Positions 1-8,178 of a stretch of DNA of 64,000 nt are shown in pieces; the stretch's first letter is position 1, and each line of letters opens with the position of its first letter. The stretch covers positions 62,001 through 126,000 of the forward strand of contig CAZCST010000001.1 of the NCBI GenBank assembly GCA_964501365.1, in the 5' to 3' direction. Made by a program: the position numbers and the translations under genes. Source of the stretch: CAZAMB01 sp964501365. GTDB lineage: Bacteria > Planctomycetota > Phycisphaerae > UBA1845. The notes under the pieces are model-generated. The model worked only from the letters and a program-made list of their open reading frames with translations. It was not told the origin of the DNA and did no database searches.

Positions 1-165
1 ATGAAAATCGAAAGCGGCGATATCGTCTTTGAAAACGGCAAGGGATACGGGCACGGATTGGGCCTGTGCCAATGGGGCATGCAGGGTCAGGCTCTGGAAG
101 GGAAAAAAGCGGCGGAAATTCTTCGCTATTACTTCCCCGGCTCACGGCTCGTCAGAGTCTATTAG
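1..165 (+). CDS. SpoIID/LytB-domain protein, C-terminal fragment
   Basis: The first 54 codons are the C-terminal end of a SpoIID/LytB-like protein, and the gene begins before the window. The diagnostic stretch is GKGYGHGLGLCQWGMQGQAL (residues 13-32 of the fragment), the glycine/histidine motif with Q-W-G typical of the family. It is followed by an ending of the AAEILRYYFPG type. SpoIID proteins are lytic transglycosylases acting on peptidoglycan; in non-sporulating bacteria such domains occur in cell-wall remodelling proteins. The ATG at base 1 is almost certainly internal. The stop is at 163-165 and the convergent ATPase gene stops two bases later. The usual alanine after Q-W-G is methionine here. 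Confidence 0.8.
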   Translation: MKIESGDIVFENGKGYGHGLGLCQWGMQGQALEGKKAAEILRYYFPGSRLVRVY

Positions 166-167
166 CT

Positions 168-2159
168 CTAGGCAGCCGCGGGCCGAAGAGAAATCGGTGT
201 TATGTAGCTGTCCACTTCCACGGTACGCTCCTCGCCAAAGCGAACCAGGCGCGCGCTGTTGAAGATCACAAACGCGGTTGCAATCGTGTGGGCTACGGCA
301 GCCAGGATGGGCGTCAGCGGACCCCAGATCGCCAGCGTCATCATCCCCACGATAAACGCAACGCCAAACAATATGTTCTGCCAGACGACTCTGGTGGCCG
401 CACGCGAAAGCTTGATCAGGAATGGCAGGCGGCTCAAATCGTTATTCATCAGCGCGATCGACGCGGAATTAATGGCCACATCGCTGCCGGCTGCGCCCAT
501 GGCGATTCCCAAATCGCTGGCCGCAAGCATCGGAGCATCGTTCACGCCGTCCCCTACCACCGCCACCTTGTGTCCGCGCCGTTTGAGATCATCCACCAAT
601 TTCAGTTTTTCCTCGGGCAACACTTCCGCCTGAACCTCAGTGCAGCCCATTTCCGCCCCTACGCGACGCGCGACGGACCACTTGTCGCCGGTCACCATGG
701 AAATGTTGCGAATATTGAGCTTGCGGAGTTCGTCGATGGCGGTACGAGCCTCGCCGCGGGTGCGATCCTCAAGCCCCACCCAGCCCACGCAGCGTCCATC
801 ACGAGCAACGTACAACAGACTCAGGCCCTCGGGTTCCGCAAATTCCGCACTCCGGGTCACGGACATATCAACACCCTGCTGCTCCAGGAAATTGAGACGC
901 CCCACCAGCACATTTGCACCCCCCACCGTCGCCACGACTCCGCGACCCGCAACTTCGTTGAATGAAGATGGATGAGCCAGGTCGAGCCTGGCTTTGCGGG
1001 CGACCTGCACGAGCGCGAGCGCGGCCGGATGTTTGCTCATCTGCTCGGCGGACGCGGCGGCCCAGAGCACATCGGCGCCATCTTCGCCCGGAGCGGGCTT
1101 GAGCTGCGTCACGGCCAGCACGCCGGTCGTAAGAGTCCCCGTCTTGTCGAAGACGACAGCGGTCAACGAGCGGGCAAATTCCAACTGGACAACGTTCTTG
1201 ATCAGAATCCCCAATCGGGCAGCGCAGCTGAGTGCGGCCACCATCGCCGTGGGTGTCGCCAGCACCAGCGCACACGGGCAGGCGATAATGAGCATGGTGA
1301 TCGCCTTTTGCACGCCGACATCCTTGTCCGCCGAGAAAAACCAGACAACGGCCGCAAGCATGACGACCGTCGGCGTGTACCAGCCTGCGTAACGATCGAT
1401 CAAGCGCATCAGCGGAATGCGGGTTTTTTCGGCGTCGAGGATGAGCCTTTGCACGCGGCCAAGCGTGGTGTCGCCGCCGGCCTTGGTCACGCGAATATCC
1501 AGCACACCGGTGAGGTTGCTCGTGCCGCTGAACACTTCCGTCCCCACGGCTTTATCCACCGGCATGGATTCACCGGTGATGTTGGCCTGATTCACTGTGG
1601 AGTCGCCGCGCACCACCTCGCCATCGGCGGCGATGTTGTCGCCGGGGCGGACGCGAATGACATCTCCGGGGCGCAGTTGCCGCGCGTCCACGACATCTTC
1701 GCTTCCGCTGGGTCCAATTCGGTGCGCCTTGTCGGGCGTGAGCCGCAGAAGCGATTCAATGGACGCCCGCGCGCCAAGTGCAGTGCGCGTTTCGATCAAG
1801 TTGGAAATGACCATGAAGAACGCGATGATCCCGGCCTCCTGATATTCGCCGAGCGCCACGGCCGCGACGACAGCCAGCGCCACCAGTTCATCCATGTGCA
1901 TGTGCCCGTGACTGAGGCATTTGAGCGCGTGCCAGACGAGCGGCGTTCCCAGCAGAAGAACGCCCATAAGTGCGATCACGTCGGAATAGACCGAATGAGC
2001 GCGGTCGGTCATGTCCTGCTGGAAAAGCGTCCGGGCGACAAAGGGAAAGTCCACGATATACGAACAGATGACGAGCATGCCGCCCAAGAGCGTTCCAATG
2101 AGCAGCCAGCTCGCCTTGGCGGTTTCGGCTTCGATTTGCTGCATGTGCGAATGAGCCAC
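168..2159 (-). CDS. Heavy-metal translocating P1B-type ATPase
   Basis: An inner-membrane ATP-driven metal pump of 663 aa. Visible motifs are the actuator N-ITGES, the membrane CPC (IIACPCALVLATP), phosphorylation site DKTGTLT, the SKHPAALAL HP motif and GDGVNDAP. There is no N-terminal HMA metal-binding domain, only a short His-containing start (MAHSHM). The GTG start is chosen because GGAGG (2165-2169) lies five bases upstream. The last helix reads AHTIATAFVIFNSARL; aligned with the E. coli ZntA last helix, the metal-binding Asp position is His. The substrate (Zn/Cd/Pb or Cu) is therefore not assigned. The gene is downstream of the FG-GAP gene on the same strand, with a 270-bp gap that holds a palindrome. 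Confidence 0.93.
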   Translation of the reverse strand: MAHSHMQQIEAETAKASWLLIGTLLGGMLVICSYIVDFPFVARTLFQQDMTDRAHSVYSDVIALMGVLLLGTPLVWHALKCLSHGHMHMDELVALAVVAAVALGEYQEAGIIAFFMVISNLIETRTALGARASIESLLRLTPDKAHRIGPSGSEDVVDARQLRPGDVIRVRPGDNIAADGEVVRGDSTVNQANITGESMPVDKAVGTEVFSGTSNLTGVLDIRVTKAGGDTTLGRVQRLILDAEKTRIPLMRLIDRYAGWYTPTVVMLAAVVWFFSADKDVGVQKAITMLIIACPCALVLATPTAMVAALSCAARLGILIKNVVQLEFARSLTAVVFDKTGTLTTGVLAVTQLKPAPGEDGADVLWAAASAEQMSKHPAALALVQVARKARLDLAHPSSFNEVAGRGVVATVGGANVLVGRLNFLEQQGVDMSVTRSAEFAEPEGLSLLYVARDGRCVGWVGLEDRTRGEARTAIDELRKLNIRNISMVTGDKWSVARRVGAEMGCTEVQAEVLPEEKLKLVDDLKRRGHKVAVVGDGVNDAPMLAASDLGIAMGAAGSDVAINSASIALMNNDLSRLPFLIKLSRAATRVVWQNILFGVAFIVGMMTLAIWGPLTPILAAVAHTIATAFVIFNSARLVRFGEERTVEVDSYITPISLRPAAA

Positions 2160-2318
2160 GATTTCCTCCGAATTTGGTTGAACCCTGCGGTTAGTTAACC
2201 ACCCTTATCTTCGCAGATGGGTTGAGGTTCTGCATGGAAACAGCGTAATGCCCCCGACAGTCAGAGTCGAGGTTACTACGCCCGCTGTATTCACAGAGTT
2301 CAAAGTTTGGAGTGGACC

Positions 2319-2420
2319 GATCCGCAGATTACGCCAATTCACACAGACTAAGGCTATTCCTGGACAATTTTTCGACTCTCGCTACTGATCATCGGCGTCA
2401 ATCTGTGTAATCTGCGGATC
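2319..2420. repeat. Dispersed palindromic repeat (GATCCGCAGATTAC arms)
   Basis: A perfect 14-base inverted repeat: GATCCGCAGATTAC at 2319-2332 and its reverse complement at 2407-2420, with related ATTCACACAG / CAATCTGTG sequence just inside each arm. A related unit occurs at 50711-50732. Short ATCTGCG-x-AATCTGCGGAT elements are scattered in many large bacterial genomes. This one sits just after the stop of the FG-GAP gene and could also act as a transcript end. Confidence 0.6.
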
Positions 2421-2429
2421 ATCAACGTC

Positions 2430-5400
2430 TTAACGGTTGCTGCCGAAGTTGTTGCCGTAAATAACGTAGACATCGCCGGCGTCGGAACGGCGACCAGCGG
2501 CCGCATCATCACCGGGGGCGTTTGGACCCTGCGGAAATGTCTGGTCGATGAAGTCCGCCTGTGGGTTGCCGATGGCGATGTCGCCGAATCCGTCGTTGTT
2601 GATATCCCCGATGAAGCCCACCGCGGTTGGAGCGGCCTCGTTGGGCCGGCCCTTCACATATGGGCTGTAGAAGACAATTCCGGGGAGCGCATCACTGCCC
2701 ACGCCGCGATCCAAATCGGCGAGATTCCACTGGGTATTGTACAGGTGCGTGCCGCCAAAGATCAGATAAACGACGCCAAGGCGCTCGCGGCCGGCGCTGT
2801 CGCGGCGGGTTTCTCCCGGCGTGGCGATCAAGATGTCGCCAAAGCCGTCCTGATTGAAGTCGCCGGCTGAACTGATGTCCCAGCCTGCAAGGTCATTGGC
2901 GTGGCCGCCGTAAAAGACAACGCCGGGAAGATCAGGCGTGGCGATCTGGCTGATATCGCGGTCGCCGTCGATATAGCGACCGCCAAAGATCACGCCCACG
3001 AACCCGTTGTCCACCATGTTTTCGCAGCAATTGTTGCCGTTCTGGCCGTTGATGCAGTCGGAATCCACGCTGCACGAGCCTGACAGGCAGCAGAACACGC
3101 AACGGTCCGCATCGTCGATGTCCGAGTCATTGTCATAGTCAAAGGCCTTGCAGGCGTCGGACGTGAACACGGAGGCACCGAAGCGCACTTGACAATCACT
3201 GAAGGCCGAGAGCGACAAGTCGCTCGCATTCGCCAGCCCATCGCCGTTGAAATCGCCAATGCACTGACTTCGCGTCACTCCGCCAAAATCGGTACGGGGC
3301 GAGGAGATGAACACGTCGTCTACGCGATCACCGTTGACATCGAGAGCTGCGGCCTGCTTCAGACCGATCTGATCTCCGCGATTCACTCCACGCACTCGGA
3401 GCATCGGCGGCCGCAACACCGGGTCACTCGCGTCGCGGAGGCGAATCTCTCCGAATACGGATCGCCCGTAAATAATGTAGGCGGCTCCGGAATCACGTGT
3501 GGTGTTGCCTCGGTCGTTCAACGGGGCGCTGCACAAGATATCCCCGATTCCATCCTGGTTAAAATCACCCGCTGACTTGCCTCCGCCTAGAAGGTCATCG
3601 ATGTCCTCGGCGAAAATCTCGAAGGTTTGCAGCGGGATTCGATAATTACGAGTGGTAGGAGGATTGGAACAACTACCGGGAGTGATATGGTTGTCTAGAT
3701 ACGGAGTGACCGCGGTCCCCGATGCATCTGTCAGATCACGCCGGTTTGCACTGTTGTAGTTTGTACCGGGAAGAATGCTAATACTGCCGCGAAAAATGGT
3801 AGAAATGAGCATGGGACTGAGGAATGGCGAATTCTCAAGATCTGTCAGATACCTCTCGTTTGTCGGAGCGGAAATGATGATCTCATCGAGCCCGTCAGCC
3901 GTCAGATCGCTCAACGCGGAAATGTTCATTCCAAAAAGGTCCTGCCTTGGGCCTTCAGTCCGCTCAAACCAATCAAATCCGCCGGCGATGAACCGCGAAC
4001 CGGAAATACGACCGGCCTCAACGGGTTCGGTTGGGCCGATTTGATCATCGGAAGCGCCGGTGTTGTCCGCCCGGGGAAAGATGTTTCCGGCACCATTGAA
4101 TCCACTGGTGTCCAGGATACGGATTGGAGCCTGACCGGTGTATTCCAGGGAAATCGCCGTTGTGTCCAGTCGCGGTGAATCCTGGATCGATGGATCGGAG
4201 TCTCGGTTCGTGCTACTGACCATCACACCCATCCCACCGGAGAAGAAACCAGTGTCAACCGTCCCCTGTCGGGCCAGTGTGTCAGAAGCGTTATTCACAA
4301 TGAAATCAGGATAGCAGCCGGCGATCGTCTGGCCTTGCGCAGCGCCTTCCGGATCGTCGCCAGGGTCATAGTCGGTCGAATCGTATGCGCCATTGACGAA
4401 CGGCAGACCAAAAAGCAGCTCGGGCTTCTGGTCGCCGTTGAGGTCGCTGATCACGTCTACGTCCGTAATGCCTTGCGTATCACCCAGGAAGCCGGATGCA
4501 AGAATTCGCACTGGAGGAGCCTGAAAAACAACGCCCGACAAAGTCTGGCTGATGGAGTTGACCGATATGATCCCGCCAAATCGGGTACGGTCTTGACCGT
4601 AAAGGAGATATGCCTCTCCCACTGGTCCGGAACTCTGCGGGTTCCCATATCGGGCGACCATCGCGAAATCCGCAATCCCATCTCCATCGAAATCCCGAAC
4701 GCTCCGGACCGTCGAGCCCAGATTGGCCTTGGGGGTAAACCCCTGAAACTTCGCACCGGAAGTGTTTCGACCCACGGTGAACAGATCGACCGTGCCGGCC
4801 GCCAATTGGACTACGCTTAACGTCCCTGACGCATAGCTGTGGACGGATGGATTCTGACCGTCACTGATCGTGGCGCGCACATAATACGGATCACCATCGG
4901 GATCGAGCGGAATTCGGTTCAAATCGATCGTAATGTTGGCGATCTGGGTGGCGTTTGTGTTCAGCGCAATGATTCTGGGGCTGTCTTCCAGCAATATGAT
5001 CTGATTGGGGTCGGGATTAAAAGGATCGTCGTTCGTCGGGTCCTGGTCCCTGTCGAGCAGGAGAAAAAGCGTGGTCTCCGAGTCGGGATCATATACAGGC
5101 GACCCCTGCACCGGCGTCGCCGGCGAGTTGGTGGTGGGCCGTATGTCGAGTGTAACAATGTCGCCTTGCGTCACGCTGCGATCGAACTGCGGTTCGATGA
5201 CCGCCACGGTCGGCGGAGTCGTCGAGGGACCCTGGCCGGCGCCAACGACCTGCACAATGACACGCTGGGTCGCCGATGTACCAACCGTCGCAAAGGCCGT
5301 CACCGCCGGATTTACGCCGTCATCGATGATTCCCAGCAAATTATACGAGCCCACCGGCACCAGGCTGGTATCTACGGTCTGGTTGTCGGGAGCCGACCCT

Positions 5401-5720
5401 GTGTCATTCTCGGGAATCCCCGATACCAGGATCACCACGTGATTGGTAAGCAGCTCGAGCAGCTCAAAGGTGATGGTGGCGTTGTCATCCCGGTCCTGAT
5501 CGTCCCAGGAGATCGCGAACGGAACTCCCTGAGCAACGGCGAGATTGGCGTTGGGGGTCTTGATGACAAGCGTAGGCGCCTCGTTCCCTACACCGCCCGG
5601 GCCGTTCACGACAAAAGGCGTTGGCGCCCCACCGCACGACCCCACCCCGCAAAGGGCCACCGTGAGCACTAGAATCCCCAGACCAGCACGACCCATCTTG
5701 CAACGGGCAATATTAACCAT
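2430..5720 (-). CDS. Large secreted FG-GAP repeat lipoprotein with embedded dockerin-like segment
   Basis: A 1096-aa exported protein. I chose the ATG at 5720 over the one at 5753 because GAGGGAG lies about eight bases before it and it gives a compact signal sequence ending in a lipobox (VGSC, followed by GGAP). At least seven FG-GAP-type calcium-binding units follow, such as VRDFDGDGIADFAM, AGDFNQDGIGDILCSAP and IGDINNDGFGDIAIGNP, which usually build an integrin-like beta-propeller. Before the propeller is a region resembling Ig-like/cadherin-like sequence. Between late repeats lies a Cys-rich, Asp-rich segment (CIGDFNGDGLANASDLS, later FDYDNDSDIDDADRC) that resembles planctomycete dockerin-like EF-hand pairs. 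The likely role is cell-surface adhesion or matrix; the ligand is unknown. Confidence 0.85.
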   Translation of the reverse strand: MVNIARCKMGRAGLGILVLTVALCGVGSCGGAPTPFVVNGPGGVGNEAPTLVIKTPNANLAVAQGVPFAISWDDQDRDDNATITFELLELLTNHVVILVSGIPENDTGSAPDNQTVDTSLVPVGSYNLLGIIDDGVNPAVTAFATVGTSATQRVIVQVVGAGQGPSTTPPTVAVIEPQFDRSVTQGDIVTLDIRPTTNSPATPVQGSPVYDPDSETTLFLLLDRDQDPTNDDPFNPDPNQIILLEDSPRIIALNTNATQIANITIDLNRIPLDPDGDPYYVRATISDGQNPSVHSYASGTLSVVQLAAGTVDLFTVGRNTSGAKFQGFTPKANLGSTVRSVRDFDGDGIADFAMVARYGNPQSSGPVGEAYLLYGQDRTRFGGIISVNSISQTLSGVVFQAPPVRILASGFLGDTQGITDVDVISDLNGDQKPELLFGLPFVNGAYDSTDYDPGDDPEGAAQGQTIAGCYPDFIVNNASDTLARQGTVDTGFFSGGMGVMVSSTNRDSDPSIQDSPRLDTTAISLEYTGQAPIRILDTSGFNGAGNIFPRADNTGASDDQIGPTEPVEAGRISGSRFIAGGFDWFERTEGPRQDLFGMNISALSDLTADGLDEIIISAPTNERYLTDLENSPFLSPMLISTIFRGSISILPGTNYNSANRRDLTDASGTAVTPYLDNHITPGSCSNPPTTRNYRIPLQTFEIFAEDIDDLLGGGKSAGDFNQDGIGDILCSAPLNDRGNTTRDSGAAYIIYGRSVFGEIRLRDASDPVLRPPMLRVRGVNRGDQIGLKQAAALDVNGDRVDDVFISSPRTDFGGVTRSQCIGDFNGDGLANASDLSLSAFSDCQVRFGASVFTSDACKAFDYDNDSDIDDADRCVFCCLSGSCSVDSDCINGQNGNNCCENMVDNGFVGVIFGGRYIDGDRDISQIATPDLPGVVFYGGHANDLAGWDISSAGDFNQDGFGDILIATPGETRRDSAGRERLGVVYLIFGGTHLYNTQWNLADLDRGVGSDALPGIVFYSPYVKGRPNEAAPTAVGFIGDINNDGFGDIAIGNPQADFIDQTFPQGPNAPGDDAAAGRRSDAGDVYVIYGNNFGSNR

Positions 5721-6148
5721 GAACGAGGCTCCCTCTTTGAAGATAAGGAACATTTCCTTACAACTGCTCCCGTGAAACGCGGCACATGAGCGGCGTGTCG
5801 CCGTGGTAAGGGTAGGTTGAAACTCCGCGGCATTTCGTCAACGGGCTTCATCAGCGATGGGGCAGACGACTCTGTTTGACCATCTCGCCGCCGGAAAGGC
5901 AATCATCGCCGCAAACCGCATCAGAATGCCGCATTTGCCGCGCGAATCTTAGAGGCGCATCATCTGTCCCGTCAAGCCACTGGATCATCGAGACGGACCG
6001 CGTTGACCGGTGCCGTGAAGCGTTTTAGCATCCCATCTACCTGCTCCATCGTGTTTCAAGGGGGCAGGCAAATCCGATCTCCCGGCAATATCGCCCGGCG
6101 CGGATTCGGAGTGTTCGGATTCCAGTTTCAGAAGATGGGAGCAGTATC
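5721..6148. other. Intergenic region between divergent genes
   Basis: A 428-base region between the minus-strand FG-GAP gene and the plus-strand thiol peroxidase gene, so it should hold both promoters. I saw no convincing -35/-10 pair, RNA gene or conserved reading frame. Overlapping ORFs here have no recognisable protein features. Confidence 0.5.
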
Positions 6149-6661
6149 ATGGCGCGCACATGTACATTGAAGGGAAAAGCACTCACGCTTGCAGGTCCGC
6201 AGTTGAAGTCCGGCGATAAGGCTCCCGAGGCAACCTTGAAAAAAGGCCTGGCCGACTCGATCAAGATCAGCGAAACGCGCGGGAAGCCCCGAATCTTCAG
6301 CGTCGTACCTTCTCTGGACACCCCGGTTTGCGCAATCCAAACCAAACGGTTCAATGAGGAAGCGGCCAGGCTCTCCGGCGTAACCACCTACACCGTCAGT
6401 TGCGACCTTCCCACGGCCCAGGCGCGATTTTGCGGAGCCGAGGGAATTGACCGCGAAAAAATGCAGACGCTCAGTGACCACATGGACACGTCATTCGGAA
6501 AGTCTTGGGGTACGTTGATTCCTGACCTTCGAATTGAGTGTCGCGCGGTGTTTGTCGTCGATAAGGATGACACCATTCGCTATGCGGAATATGTGCCGGA
6601 GATCGCCGATCAACCCAACTACGACGCCGTACTCGCGGCCGCCAAAAAGATTTCCGGTTGA
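6149..6661 (+). CDS. tpx: Thiol peroxidase (atypical 2-Cys peroxiredoxin)
   Basis: A 170-aa thiol peroxidase that reduces hydrogen peroxide and alkyl hydroperoxides using thioredoxin. The peroxidatic cysteine is C61 in SVVPSLDTPVCAIQTKRFN and the resolving cysteine is C95 in LPTAQARFCGAEG. Spacing and positions match the Tpx family, and the length is normal. GGGAG lies about 10 bases before the ATG. No regulator is adjacent. A 147-bp dispersed palindromic element follows the stop. Confidence 0.96.
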   Translation: MARTCTLKGKALTLAGPQLKSGDKAPEATLKKGLADSIKISETRGKPRIFSVVPSLDTPVCAIQTKRFNEEAARLSGVTTYTVSCDLPTAQARFCGAEGIDREKMQTLSDHMDTSFGKSWGTLIPDLRIECRAVFVVDKDDTIRYAEYVPEIADQPNYDAVLAAAKKISG

Positions 6662-6671
6662 ACGATTTTTG

Positions 6672-6818
6672 CACCGTGGAGGCGCAAAGGACGCGAAGAG
6701 AAACAGAAGTTCATTGCTACGAATAGACTTTTGCTTGGAGCAAATCGAGCGATGAAACGATCCTTGCATGATGCTTTCTTTCTTGGCTTTTCTCTGCGTT
6801 CTCAGCGTCTTTGCGGTG
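6672..6818. repeat. Dispersed palindromic element, CACCG ... CGGTG ends
   Basis: The left end (CACCGTGGAGGCGCAAAGGA) and the reverse complement of the right end (CACCGCAAAGACGCTGAGAA) are related, giving an imperfect long inverted repeat of about 147 bp. The composition (GCAAAGGACGCGAAGAGAAA) is the type of interspersed repeat known from many environmental genomes. No coding sequence is seen inside. It ends just before the possible start region of the next gene. Confidence 0.6.
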
Positions 6819-6849
6819 AATGGACTTGCGTAAAACCCGGAGTACAAAT

Positions 6850-7515
6850 TTGAACCCAAATCCGCCCGCCTACACCATGTCGGCACCGAATGACGCCGAT
6901 ACCGCCCCCTATGGTCCACCTCGCTGGAGCGCGCTAGCGGTAACCGCGTTTGTCTTGTCCTTCATAGGTTTTCTTGGCTTCACCGCGATCCTGGGAATCA
7001 TTTTCGGCGTAGTCGGAATCGTAGTGACCGGGGGAGGTCGGCGACGGGGACGCGGACTGGCCATCGCCGCCATCCCGATTTCCATCGTGACCGGACTGAT
7101 TGGTGCATTTCTTCTGATTGGAATTGTTTGGGTTGTCAAAATGAACGCTGTAACCAGGCAAGTGGAAATGGTACTTGCGGCAACCGGCGATTCAGCCAAG
7201 GCCACGGACGACCTGCTGGCCAATTCCAGTCATTCTTTTCAGGAAAAGGTCAGCCGTCAGCGACTCACCGAGTGGCTGAACGAAGTACACCGCAAGCACG
7301 GAACGTTGACCAGCCTCGAACAAAGGATGACGGGCAACTCGTTTGCCGCGGAATCAGAAAAGGCAGTCTGGAGTCTGCCCGCAAAATTTACGAACGGTTC
7401 GGCCATGGTTCGCGTGCACTTCCAGCAGCAATCGTTGACGACGCCGCTGGTGGACGACATCGACGTGGACGGGGTTTCGCCCAGACCCGATACGACTGGG
7501 GAAAAGAGCGACTAA
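6850..7515 (+). CDS. DUF4190-like membrane protein
   Basis: A small membrane protein of about 221 aa. After a proline-rich N-terminus (NPNPPAYTMSAPND) come two hydrophobic segments (about residues 28-60 and 68-95) separated by a basic Gly/Arg loop (GGGRRRGRGLAI), the pattern of DUF4190 domains. The C-terminal 120 residues are soluble and of unknown function. The start is uncertain. The TTG at 6850 has CGGAG seven bases upstream, whereas the ATG at 6877 has no visible ribosome site. No enzymatic motif is present. Confidence 0.7.
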   Translation: MNPNPPAYTMSAPNDADTAPYGPPRWSALAVTAFVLSFIGFLGFTAILGIIFGVVGIVVTGGGRRRGRGLAIAAIPISIVTGLIGAFLLIGIVWVVKMNAVTRQVEMVLAATGDSAKATDDLLANSSHSFQEKVSRQRLTEWLNEVHRKHGTLTSLEQRMTGNSFAAESEKAVWSLPAKFTNGSAMVRVHFQQQSLTTPLVDDIDVDGVSPRPDTTGEKSD

Positions 7516-7527
7516 GCTAGGGTAATT

Positions 7528-7610
7528 GCCGGAAGAGGGAGTCGAACCCTCACACCCTTGCGGGCACGGGATTTTGAATCCCGCGCGTCTGCCAATTCCG
7601 CCATTCCGGC
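7528..7610 (-). tRNA. tRNA-Leu (anticodon CAA)
   Basis: An 83-nt class II tRNA on the minus strand. The acceptor arms GCCGGAA and TTCCGGC pair fully. The anticodon stem is CGGGA/TCCCG with loop TTCAAAA, giving anticodon CAA (bases 7574-7576). A long variable arm (TGCCCGCAAGGGTGT) and a T arm with loop TTCGACT are present. The CCA end is not encoded. Confidence 0.95.
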
Positions 7611-8178
7611 CCTTGGAATCCGTTCATCGCAAACGGCGGGCCGATTCTAGTCATGCCGCCGCCATCCGCAAATCAATACCATCTATCTCCGCAGAAGCAC
7701 TGAATAACGGGGAACTCGAAGGCGAGCGCGAAGATTTCTGAGAGTCCTCGTACACATTTTTTTTCGCGGTACGGGTCGGAATTGATGAGCCCGGAAGTTG
7801 ATTGGAACAAAGATCGAGAGGGCATGAGGTGCATGAGTTCACGCGTCGGAACGCGGAATTCTTCATGGTTTTTTTGAGGTTTCCTCGTTGGTTGGATTTG
7901 ACCGGGGTAGGGGTCAGGGCGATAATTGTATCGGGTCGGTAAGAACTTCTTGCCGAGAGTAATGTGGTGTAGAGGACATGACGCAGCGTCCTATAACTGC
8001 ATGCGGGTAGGCGGCGCAAGGCCGGTCAAGAAAAACGGCGGATTGTCTTGCCATTGTCGCGTTACTTCCCAGAGTAGCGTCAATCGTAAATGGCTGCCTG
8101 GCATCTTGAAATGGATGCAGGCTTTCAACGAGGCCAGACGCCGCAAAAAGTACGAGTTCGGGAAAACGGAAGCAACCA
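7611..8178. other. Intergenic region upstream of sigma factor gene
   Basis: About 570 bases without a supported gene, between tRNA-Leu (minus strand) and the sigma-factor gene (plus strand). ORFs on both strands here show no family motif or good ribosome site. A small inverted repeat (AGGAC ... GTCCT, around 7973-7992) is followed by TATAAC, but I could not find a matching -35. Confidence 0.4.
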
